A DNA stretch of 64,000 nucleotides from Hyphomicrobiales bacterium (GTDB lineage: Bacteria > Pseudomonadota > Alphaproteobacteria > Rhizobiales > Beijerinckiaceae), in NCBI GenBank assembly GCA_028290285.1, contig JAQGKD010000062.1, positions 1-64,000 of the forward strand, given 5' to 3'. How positions within the stretch are numbered: position 1 is the stretch's first letter; each line of letters starts with the position of its first letter. A program made the position numbers and the translations under genes. This document shows, in pieces, positions 34,563-42,354 of the stretch. Under the pieces are notes generated by a model. It saw only the letters and a list, made by a program, of their open reading frames with translations, was not told where the DNA came from and made no database searches.

Positions 34563-34622
34563 TTCAATCTCCTGTTCATGCGCGGTGCGCATATCGTGCT
34601 TGTTGGGTTGCGGAAACTCTCT

Positions 34623-35411
34623 TCAGCCGCCACCCGCCAGAGGTGTCTGCTTGCGCGTGGCCCAGCCCGTCATGCGGGTTTCGATCAGCGCGAAGATGAG
34701 ATATGTGCCGATGCCCATGGCCGCGATCACGATGAGGCCTGCGAACATCAGCGATGTCCGGAATTGCGAGGCCGCCTGCAGCATCATGTAGCCAATGCCG
34801 TCATTGGAGGCGAGCGTCTCGGAGATGACAGCACCAACGAAGGCCAGTGTAATCGCCACCTTCAGCGATGCGAAGAAATAGGGCAGGCTGCGCGGCAGGC
34901 CGACCTTGATGAGCACATCCAGCTTCGACGCGCCGAGAGAGCGCAACACGTCTTCGAGTTCAGGTTCGACCGTGGCAAGTCCAGCCGCGACATTGACCGC
35001 GATCGGAAAGAACGACAGCAGGAATGCGGTCGCAATCGCGGGCGGGGCTCCAATGCCCATCCAGAGTACAAGGACTGGCACGACGGCCGCCTTCGGCACC
35101 GAGTTGATGCCGATCAGCATCGGATAGAAGCCGGCATAGACAAGCCGCGACGAGCCGATCGCGACACCCAGAAATCCACCGACCAGGATGCCGATACCAA
35201 AGCCGATCAGCGTATTCGTCAGCGTGAATACAGCATGCTCCATGATCGGATCGCGATACTGCATGAAGGAATTGTAGACCGCCAAAGGGGACGGCAGGAT
35301 GAAGGCCTTCAACTCGAAAACTCGCACCGAGAAGTCCCAGAGAATCAGCGTTCCCAGCAGTACGAGCCATGGCATGACCCGCTCGAGCCGTCGAAAGGTT
35401 TTCGGCGTCAT
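34623..35411 (-). CDS. ABC transporter permease, Tau/Nrt/Ssu type
   Basis: The 262-residue permease has about six membrane helices and a BPD-type coupling loop (LEDVLRSLGASKLDVLIKVG). It is SsuC/TauC-like in length and pattern. Its ATG follows the ATPase stop with no gap, so the ATPase, permease and upstream binding protein form a complete importer. The TauABC-type class often imports sulfonates, nitriles, pyrimidines or aromatic acids such as phthalate; here an aromatic acid is inferred from context. Confidence 0.92.
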   Translation of the reverse strand: MTPKTFRRLERVMPWLVLLGTLILWDFSVRVFELKAFILPSPLAVYNSFMQYRDPIMEHAVFTLTNTLIGFGIGILVGGFLGVAIGSSRLVYAGFYPMLIGINSVPKAAVVPVLVLWMGIGAPPAIATAFLLSFFPIAVNVAAGLATVEPELEDVLRSLGASKLDVLIKVGLPRSLPYFFASLKVAITLAFVGAVISETLASNDGIGYMMLQAASQFRTSLMFAGLIVIAAMGIGTYLIFALIETRMTGWATRKQTPLAGGG

Positions 35412-36269
35412 TCAGGCAGCCCCTTGTGCTTGCGTGGCTGGAGCGCGGGCTTCGTTGCGGATCTGTGCGATCTCGCTTCGGATCTGCTGCACGATTTCGA
35501 CAAAATGCGGATCAAACGTGCTGTCCAGCGTGCGCGGGCGCGGCACGTCGACTCGATGAACCGAGATGACACGCCCAGGGCGCGCGCTCATCACAAAGAT
35601 GACGTCCGCGAGGTAGGCGGCTTCACGCAGATCATGCGTCACGAGAATGCAGGTGAACTTTTTCTCGATCCAGAGATCCTGCAGGACGGCCCAGAGTTCC
35701 TCGCGCGTGAACGCGTCGAGCGCGGCGAAGGGTTCGTCGAGCATCAGCAATTGCGGTTCGTGGATCAGGGCGCGACACAGGTTGGCGCGCTGCTGCATTC
35801 CACCCGAAAGCATCCACGGCTGCTTCTGCTCGAATCCTTTAAGGCCGACGGTTTCGAGAAGCGCCATCGCACGTGCGATATATTGCGCTTTCTGCGCGCG
35901 CAGGCGCGACCGGTGCGGCTGTACGATTTCGAGCGGCAGCATGGTGTTGCCAAGCGTGTCGCGCCACGGCAGGAGGGTTGGATTCTGGAATGCCATGCCG
36001 GTAATCTTCAACGGACCCGTCACGACCTTTCCTGCCACCTTGATCGTGCCGGAGGTCGGCGGACACAGGCCCGTCACAAGCCGCATGAACGAGGATTTGC
36101 CGCAACCCGATGGGCCGACGATGGCCGCGAATTGTCCTTTCTTGATGCGCAGGTCAACGCCTGAGAGCGCCAGCGTCCCGTGTTCGTCCCCGTATCGCAG
36201 AGACACCGAAGATAGATCGACGAAGTCGCGTTCGGCGTCCGGATCCACTGGCATATTCGACATATCCAT
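35412..36269 (-). CDS. ABC transporter ATPase, Tau/Nrt/Ssu type
   Basis: The 285-residue ATPase has Walker A GPSGCGKSS, Q-loop AFQNPTLLPW, signature LSGGMQQRA, Walker B LLMLDEPFAALD and the switch histidine in LVTHDLREA. The signature LSGGM and the D-loop are of the SsuB/TauB/NrtD class. It energises the adjacent permease and sits between it and the binding protein in the operon. A second ATG at residue 3 is possible. Confidence 0.94.
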   Translation of the reverse strand: MDMSNMPVDPDAERDFVDLSSVSLRYGDEHGTLALSGVDLRIKKGQFAAIVGPSGCGKSSFMRLVTGLCPPTSGTIKVAGKVVTGPLKITGMAFQNPTLLPWRDTLGNTMLPLEIVQPHRSRLRAQKAQYIARAMALLETVGLKGFEQKQPWMLSGGMQQRANLCRALIHEPQLLMLDEPFAALDAFTREELWAVLQDLWIEKKFTCILVTHDLREAAYLADVIFVMSARPGRVISVHRVDVPRPRTLDSTFDPHFVEIVQQIRSEIAQIRNEARAPATQAQGAA

Positions 36270-36286
36270 CAGTCCCGCACCCCGCT

Positions 36287-37336
36287 TCAGCCGATCATTC
36301 GTTCTGACTGGGCAGGCATGAACCGCCCGTCAAACAGTATCTCCGGCGTCACCTTGTTAGGCAGTTCGAGCCCGCTCGACAGCGTGGCGATGCTGTCTTC
36401 CATCCGCTTCATGTCGAACGCGCCGAGGCCGTTTTTCTTGACATTCACCGTGCGGATCAGCTTGTCGATGACCCAATCCATGCGGGCGCGCTCGATCTTC
36501 GGGTTGAGCAGCTTGTCGCGCTTCAATACAGCCTCGATCGCGGCATCGCGGTTCTTGGCGGCTTGCACCCATGACCGGGCGATGGCTACGGCCATGCGTT
36601 TCACCACGTCGGGCTTGTTCTTGATCATGTCCTGGCTGGCGATCAGCGAATTGCCGAAGAAGTTGAATCCGAAGTCGGCAAAGTACAGCAAGTTAATGTC
36701 GTCGAGCGCGAGCCCGTTGTCCATCAGGTTGAAGATGGCCGTGTAATCGAAGGCGATTACGGCATCGACGTCGCCCTTGAGCAGCAGCGTGTCGCGTAGC
36801 TTGACGTCGATGGTGGAGCGGTTGACCGACTTGGGATCGATCTTGTTCAGGGCGAGGAGCGCGGGCAGGATCTTCGATCCCGCATCGGCGGTTCCCGTGC
36901 CGAGCTTGGCGCCAACGAGATCCTGGAGCTTCTTGATCGGCTTGCGCTTGAGGCTCAGCACGACGGCCGGAAAGACGTCGAAAATCGGCATGATGATGCG
37001 GGGTGCGGAATCGGGGTTGCGTCCCGCGAATTCCACGACAGCCGATGCGTCCGCGAGGCCGAATTCGTAGGCACCCGAAGCCACGCGCGTGATCGCCTCG
37101 CCCGAGCCGGACGAGCCATCGGGTGTCACGGTAAGACCGAGATCTTTGTAAATGCCCGTTTCCGCTGCGTAGAACGAGGGCGCATTGCCGCCGTAGATCC
37201 GAAACTCGAGCGCGAGCTTGACGGCATCCATGGTTTGCGCACGCGCGATATAGGGAGAAGCGATGAGAGCGCCCGCGGCTACGGCGCCGACTTTCAGAGC
37301 GTGGCGGCGTGTGTTTCCGGTGTGCTTCGTGTCCAT
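36287..37336 (-). CDS. ABC transporter binding protein with Tat signal
   Basis: The 349-residue protein has a twin-arginine leader (NTRRHALKVGAVAAGALIAS, cleavage near ARAQ) and an NMT1/TauA-like fold (VKLALEFRIYGGNAPSFYAA, PDGSSGSGEAITRVASGAYE). Tat export suggests folding before export or cofactor binding. It is the periplasmic receptor for the adjacent permease and ATPase and follows the set 2 hydroxylase small subunit by 42 bases. Confidence 0.92.
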   Translation of the reverse strand: MDTKHTGNTRRHALKVGAVAAGALIASPYIARAQTMDAVKLALEFRIYGGNAPSFYAAETGIYKDLGLTVTPDGSSGSGEAITRVASGAYEFGLADASAVVEFAGRNPDSAPRIIMPIFDVFPAVVLSLKRKPIKKLQDLVGAKLGTGTADAGSKILPALLALNKIDPKSVNRSTIDVKLRDTLLLKGDVDAVIAFDYTAIFNLMDNGLALDDINLLYFADFGFNFFGNSLIASQDMIKNKPDVVKRMAVAIARSWVQAAKNRDAAIEAVLKRDKLLNPKIERARMDWVIDKLIRTVNVKKNGLGAFDMKRMEDSIATLSSGLELPNKVTPEILFDGRFMPAQSERMIG

Positions 37337-37378
37337 GAGAGGCTCCTGTAGAGAGGGTATGCTCCGTGACGCAGAACT

Positions 37379-37867
37379 TTATGCTTGTGATGTGCACTCG
37401 GCTGGTGTCAGCCGGGTCGATGCAAGCTTGATTGCATGAACGATGCCAGAATAGCCCGTGCAGCGGCAGATATGTCCGGCGAGCGCCTGGCGCACCTCGT
37501 CCTCGCTTGGCGTCGGGTTTCGCCTCAAGAGATCGCGGCCTGCCATCAGCATGCCAGGCGTGCAGAAGCCGCACTGCAGCGCATGCGACTCGTGGAAGGC
37601 CTGCCGCAGTACGTCGGTGAGCGGATCGTCGGCGAGACCTTCGAGCGTGACGACGTTACGCCCGTCGCACATGACAGCGAATTTGAGGCACGATCGCGCG
37701 ATGACGCCATCGACGAGCACGGTGCAGGCGCCGCACGCGCCATGTTCGCAACCAAGATGTGTCGCCGTCAGCCCGCATGTCTCCCGCACGAAATCCGCGA
37801 GACTCGTGCGTGGCTCGACATCGCTCTGGATCGGGGCCCCATTCACATGAAGTGCGATTTTGGTCAT
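37379..37867 (-). CDS. Molybdenum hydroxylase 2Fe-2S subunit, set 2
   Basis: The 162-residue protein has [25 protein letters not shown] and HICRCTGYSGIV, the eight cysteines for two [2Fe-2S] clusters. Its ATG overlaps the FAD subunit stop (ATGA at 37864-37867). An ABC importer gene set follows. Very like the set 1 small subunit in motif wording, which suggests the two sets are paralogues. Confidence 0.95.
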   Translation of the reverse strand: MTKIALHVNGAPIQSDVEPRTSLADFVRETCGLTATHLGCEHGACGACTVLVDGVIARSCLKFAVMCDGRNVVTLEGLADDPLTDVLRQAFHESHALQCGFCTPGMLMAGRDLLRRNPTPSEDEVRQALAGHICRCTGYSGIVHAIKLASTRLTPAECTSQA

Positions 37868-38682
37868 GCGCCCGAGACCTCCCCGATTGCGCGGCCGAGA
37901 GTGGTCTGGTGAAGGTGGCACGAATAGGCGTCTGGTTCCGGCATAAGTGCGTCGAGTTCCCTGGCGATGCAGGCGTCCGTGCCAGCGCCGGTTGCGAGCG
38001 CGGCTGCCGTCGCATGCAGCAGGCTTGCGCGCGGTCCAGCGCCTGCGATCACGACGCGCGTCGTTACATTCGCCACGTCATGCACGACAACGGCGAGCGA
38101 CGTCGCGAACGCGCCGACCTTCTTGTTGAACTTCACGTAGGAGGTGCGGGCGGAGGCCGGGAGCTTAAAAATTTCGAAGCCCGCGATGATCTCGCCTGGC
38201 CGAAGCGATGTCTCGTATGTGCCCACAAGCAGCTCATCCATGGCAACGCGGCGCTCCCCTTGCGGTCCCCTACAGATGGCGAGAGCGCCGAGCGCGAGAA
38301 GCACAGCGGGCCAGTCGGCGGCGGGATCGGCCATGGCGACGCTGCCGCCTATGGTTCCGTGGCAGCGAACCGCGCGATAGGCGATGTTCCCAGCCGCTTT
38401 TCGCATCAGGCCGTTGCCGGGATCGGGTGCAATGCCGTCCTCGAACATGGCATGTGTCAGCCCCGCGCCGACGAACACGCGATCCCCGAGATCGCGGGTT
38501 TCGCGCAACTCGGCGATGCGGCCGATATCCACGATATAGTCGAACGGCGCGAGCCGAAGGTTGAGCAGCGGCACGAGTGACTGCCCACCGGCGATCAAGG
38601 CGCTGTCGCTATTCTTGCCCAAAAGCCCGATCGCATCGTCGAGCGTCGGAGGGCAGCCATATTCGAACGTCGAGGGCTTCAT
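37864..38682 (-). CDS. Molybdenum hydroxylase FAD subunit, set 2
   Basis: The 272-residue CoxM-like protein has FAD motifs AGGQSLVPLLNLRL (31-44) and TIGGSVAMADPAADWP. The N-terminus (FEYGCPPTLDDAIGLL) is typical. ATG overlaps the stop of the large subunit (ATGA) and its stop overlaps the small subunit, giving order L-M-S, which differs from set 1 (M-S-L). Confidence 0.95.
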   Translation of the reverse strand: MKPSTFEYGCPPTLDDAIGLLGKNSDSALIAGGQSLVPLLNLRLAPFDYIVDIGRIAELRETRDLGDRVFVGAGLTHAMFEDGIAPDPGNGLMRKAAGNIAYRAVRCHGTIGGSVAMADPAADWPAVLLALGALAICRGPQGERRVAMDELLVGTYETSLRPGEIIAGFEIFKLPASARTSYVKFNKKVGAFATSLAVVVHDVANVTTRVVIAGAGPRASLLHATAAALATGAGTDACIARELDALMPEPDAYSCHLHQTTLGRAIGEVSGA

Positions 38683-41042
38683 GACGCCGCCCTCTCGGAC
38701 GCACGGGCAAGCTGCACGGCATCCCAGACGCGTCGTGGCGTCAGGGGGGTCTCGTTGAAGCTCGCCTTGCAGTCGCGAAAAGCGTCGGCGACGGCATTGG
38801 CCAGCGCCGCGGGCGGGGCAATCGCGCCGCCTTCGCCAACCCCCTTGACGCCATATTCAGTCACCTTGGCGGGTGTCACGGAATGGGCGATGCGCACGGT
38901 TGGTATCTCCGTCGCACACGGCATCATGTAATCGGCGAAAGTCGTGGCGAGCGGCTGTCCGTCGGCGTTGAACGGGATCTCTTCGTAGAGGCCCGTGCCG
39001 ATACCCTGCGCAATGCCGCCCTGAACTTGCCCATCGACGATCATGGGATTGATCATGGTGCCGCAATCCTCGGACACGGCATAGTCGAGGATCTTCACGC
39101 CACCGGTGGATTCGTCGACCTCCACCACGACGGCATGCGTGCCGTAGGAGAAGACGCCTGCCGATTCCGTGGGCTCGTAGGTGCCCGTCATGTCGAGTGA
39201 GGGGTCCATGCCCTCGGGCAGCATTTCCTGCCGGATATTGGCGGCGAGTGCGATCTCGCGGAAAGCGACGGAGCCGCTCTGGCTGACCACATGTCCGTCT
39301 TCGATGTGCACGTTCTTCGGATCGGCCTGCAGGAAATGCGCGCCGATCAATCGAATCTTCTCGGCTAGGCGGCGGGATGTGGTGCCCACTGCGCCGCCGG
39401 CGAAGACGATGGTGCGCGACGCGAATGTGCCGAACCCGAAGGGCGTCGTCGACGTGTCGCCGTAGCGAATCTTGATCTGAGAGGGGTCGAGGCTGAGTTC
39501 ATGCGCGGCGATCTGCGCCAGCGTGGTTTCGTGTCCCTGTCCGTGGTTCTGCACGCCGACGTGAATGACGACGGACCCATCGGGCAGCATGCGCACATTC
39601 GCGGATTCGTAGCCCGGCACGACACGCGATTTGCGCTTCGACCATTCCACCACGCCATGCCCGCTCTGTTCGGTATAGACCGCGAAGCCCACCCCGACGC
39701 GCGGCTCGCCAGCCCTGCGCGCTGCCTGTCGCCGCCTGACGGCCGGAATGTCCACCATCGCAGCGGCGGTATCGAGTGCGTCGTGGTAGTCGCCCGTGTC
39801 CAGCTTCAAACCCGCGACGGTGACAAAAGGCATTTCCTCGCGCGTCACGAGGTTGCGCTTGCGCAACTCGTAGGGCTCGATGCCCATGTGCAGCGCCACC
39901 TCGTCGACAAGCCGCTCGATGGCGAAACATGCACCGGGGCGGGCGACGCCGCGATAGGGGCCCATGGGCGCCTTGTTTGTCGCGACAGTGAACGTATTCA
40001 CCGAGAGAGCCTTGACGCGATAGGGGCCGGGGAGGTTTCCAGCCGCCATGCTGGCCTCCATGAAGGAGCCCGTCGGCCAGAGCGCATAAGCGCCCGCGTC
40101 GATATAGACGTCTCCCTCGATGCCCAGCAGCCGCCCCTCGCTGTCGGCCGTCACCGTCAGGTCGTAATGATGATCGCGGCAATGGACGGAGGCCAGCAGA
40201 TGCTCGCGCCGGTCCTCGATCCATCGCACGGGATGACCGACCTTGAGCGCGATCGCGCAAACCGCGATCTCTTCCGGCAGCAGGCGGTTCTTGCCACCGA
40301 AGCCTCCGCCGACGTCGGGTGCGATGACGCGAATTTGGTTCTCCGGCAGGCCGAGTGCACGCGCGAGCCCCAGCCGCATGACATGGCCGCCCTGCGTCGA
40401 AAGATGAACGACGAGCTCTTCCAGCCGCGCATCCCAATGCGCAACCACGCCGCGCGTTTCGAGCGACACGGTCGCCTGCCGGTTCATGCGAAACCTGCGG
40501 TGCAGGCGGATGGGCGCATCCTTCAGGAGGCTCATGTCGCCCGCGCTGATCGTGCGCGCGATATAGGCATTGTCGGCCCAGTTTTCGAACAGCCGTGCGG
40601 AGCCGGGAGACATGGCGTCGATGGCATTGACCACGGCGGGCAGTTCAGCGCATTCCACCTCGACCAGCTCGGCCAGATCCTCGGCGCGTGCCCGCGTCGT
40701 CGCGATACAGGCGGCGATGGCCTGGCCGACGTAGCGAACCTTATCGGAGGCCAGCGCAGGGTAGGGCGATTGCCGGAAGGCATCCAACTCGGGGCCGGCT
40801 TCGAGCACGTTCAGCGAGGGGAAATCGGCGATCGTGAAGACGCGATTCTGCGAGTCCGCGGGCTTGGTGATGGACGTGATACGCCCATGCGCAATCTGAC
40901 TGCGGACGAAGGCGATATCCTGCAAGCCGGGAAGGCGGACATCGGCGACGAACATCGCCTTTCCTGCGAGATGTCGCGCGTCTTCCTTACGCAACAGGCT
41001 GGCCCCGATCCAGCCGCTGGAAGAATGCGCATCCCCACTCAT
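38679..41042 (-). CDS. Molybdenum hydroxylase large subunit, set 2
   Basis: The 787-residue molybdopterin-binding subunit has WIGASLLRKEDARHLAGKAM at the N-terminus, Moco loop DVGGGFGGKNRLLPEEIAV, active-site loop GPYRGVARPGACFAIERL, HVGVQNHGQGHETTLAQIAA, and the catalytic glutamate segment GVKGVGEGGAIAPPAA. Not a form I CO dehydrogenase. The start at 41042 gives the right N-terminus; a long upstream open frame is not homologous. It is the first gene of the minus-strand cluster, and a palindrome lies about 65 bases upstream. Confidence 0.92.
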   Translation of the reverse strand: MSGDAHSSSGWIGASLLRKEDARHLAGKAMFVADVRLPGLQDIAFVRSQIAHGRITSITKPADSQNRVFTIADFPSLNVLEAGPELDAFRQSPYPALASDKVRYVGQAIAACIATTRARAEDLAELVEVECAELPAVVNAIDAMSPGSARLFENWADNAYIARTISAGDMSLLKDAPIRLHRRFRMNRQATVSLETRGVVAHWDARLEELVVHLSTQGGHVMRLGLARALGLPENQIRVIAPDVGGGFGGKNRLLPEEIAVCAIALKVGHPVRWIEDRREHLLASVHCRDHHYDLTVTADSEGRLLGIEGDVYIDAGAYALWPTGSFMEASMAAGNLPGPYRVKALSVNTFTVATNKAPMGPYRGVARPGACFAIERLVDEVALHMGIEPYELRKRNLVTREEMPFVTVAGLKLDTGDYHDALDTAAAMVDIPAVRRRQAARRAGEPRVGVGFAVYTEQSGHGVVEWSKRKSRVVPGYESANVRMLPDGSVVIHVGVQNHGQGHETTLAQIAAHELSLDPSQIKIRYGDTSTTPFGFGTFASRTIVFAGGAVGTTSRRLAEKIRLIGAHFLQADPKNVHIEDGHVVSQSGSVAFREIALAANIRQEMLPEGMDPSLDMTGTYEPTESAGVFSYGTHAVVVEVDESTGGVKILDYAVSEDCGTMINPMIVDGQVQGGIAQGIGTGLYEEIPFNADGQPLATTFADYMMPCATEIPTVRIAHSVTPAKVTEYGVKGVGEGGAIAPPAALANAVADAFRDCKASFNETPLTPRRVWDAVQLARASERAAS

Positions 41043-41488
41043 TGCGTCCCCATCTCCGCCTGCTCTCACAACGCGCAACCTGTCCAAAAAATGGCACTTG
41101 GGCGTGTATTCAACCACTTTTGAATATTTGATAAAGTCTTTATTTTCAGCGGTTTGCTTATTCCAAGCCAGCGTTCGGCTGCCTCTGTCCCAAAAAGTTG
41201 ACACGCTGTTCCCAGTCTGTAAAGCTCTTTTTCGGTGAGGCTGCGGTTTTGAGATTTTGAATGTCGCTTCGACACGCAACGGCAGAAAACGGATCCAAAA
41301 ATCTCTCGCGTGCCGACCATGCGGGCGGCGGTGAGGGCGTGCATCCTGCGGGTCCACAAGGCGCGGGAATTGCTTGATGGTCTCCCGATGCAGATGCCCG
41401 CGCCTGTTTGCTACCGCGCCCACATGCGTGACTCCGCTTCGAGTCCTTCCTGTTCAATCGTGATGTCCCTGATTCGGATCGGTACGTA
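41043..41488. other. Divergent promoter region of the catabolic cluster
   Basis: About 445 bases between the set 2 large subunit and set 3 FAD subunit starts. The left 120 bases are AT-rich and hold the inverted repeat at 41107-41126. The right part has open frames on both strands but nothing recognisable as a protein. Confidence 0.5.
41107..41126. promoter_or_regulatory. Inverted repeat TATTCAA-N6-TTGAATA
   Basis: A perfect 7-bp inverted repeat in AT-rich DNA, about 65 bases before the set 2 large subunit start and 360 before the divergent set 3 operon. The size and symmetry fit a dimeric regulator site, possibly controlling both operons. Confidence 0.5.
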
Positions 41489-42349
41489 ATGGCAAGTTTC
41501 GAACTCGTAGAGCCGACAAACCTCGAAGACGCCTTTGCCCTGCTCGACGACGACGACCCTGCCGTTCGCCCCTTCGGCGGCGGCACGGCCTTGATGCTCA
41601 TGATGAAAGCGCAATTGTTCAAGCCGGTACGGCTCGTCAGCCTGCGCCGCCTCGGGCAGCGCTTCGATGGCATCACGCTCAGCCAGGATGCGAGTTCGTT
41701 CCGCATCGGCGCGATGACGACCTTCTCGCAGCTCGAGCACTCGCCCGAGATTGGGGCTTATCTGCCCATCATCACGCAGACGATGAAGACGCTCGCCAAT
41801 GTGCGTGTGCGCAACGTGGCGACTGTCGGCGGCAATCTTGCCCATGGCGATCCTCATCTCGATCTGCCGCCCGTGTGGATGACGCTGGGCGCGGAGGCGC
41901 TCATCGTCAACAAGTCGGGCAAGCGGCTAGTGCCGATCGCCGATCTTTACGCAGGCTATTACGAAACCACTCTGGCGCAGGGCGATCTCATCGCCGAGCT
42001 GCATGTGCCGGTGCGCCCCGCCTGGCGCTCCTTCTATGCCAAGGTGACGACTCGCGCCGAGCACGACTGGCCGGCACTCGGCATCGCAGTCTCTGTGCAG
42101 GCTGAGGGGCGGTATGTGAAAGACGTCAGCATCGTCCTCAGCGCCGCCGTCGACAAGCCGACGCGGCTGGTCGCTGCCGAGGACCTTCTCCGTGGTGCGA
42201 CTATCGACGAACAAGTGCTGCGCCGCGCCGGCGAGGCTGCTGTCGCCGAGGTTCACATCGAAACCGACAATCGCGGTTCTGCCGCCTACAAGAAGCACCT
42301 TTTGAGCGTCCACCTCGGCCGCGCCATTCAAACCGTCATGGGGGAGTGA
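41489..42349 (+). CDS. Molybdenum hydroxylase FAD subunit, set 3
   Basis: The 286-residue CoxM-like protein starts FELVEPTNLEDAFALLDDDD, with FAD motif FGGGTALMLMMKAQLF (about 29-44; FGGGT replaces the usual AGGQS) and TVGGNLAHGDPHLDLP. First gene of a plus-strand M-L-S operon divergent from the main cluster. The ribosome binding site is weak (GGATCGG). The stop is six bases before the large subunit ATG. Confidence 0.94.
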   Translation: MASFELVEPTNLEDAFALLDDDDPAVRPFGGGTALMLMMKAQLFKPVRLVSLRRLGQRFDGITLSQDASSFRIGAMTTFSQLEHSPEIGAYLPIITQTMKTLANVRVRNVATVGGNLAHGDPHLDLPPVWMTLGAEALIVNKSGKRLVPIADLYAGYYETTLAQGDLIAELHVPVRPAWRSFYAKVTTRAEHDWPALGIAVSVQAEGRYVKDVSIVLSAAVDKPTRLVAAEDLLRGATIDEQVLRRAGEAAVAEVHIETDNRGSAAYKKHLLSVHLGRAIQTVMGE

Positions 42350-42354
42350 GACCA

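Noticed and set aside
39501-41123. 540-codon plus-strand open frame opposite the set 2 large subunit
   Set aside because: Antisense shadow; His/Arg-rich composition and no recognisable domain.
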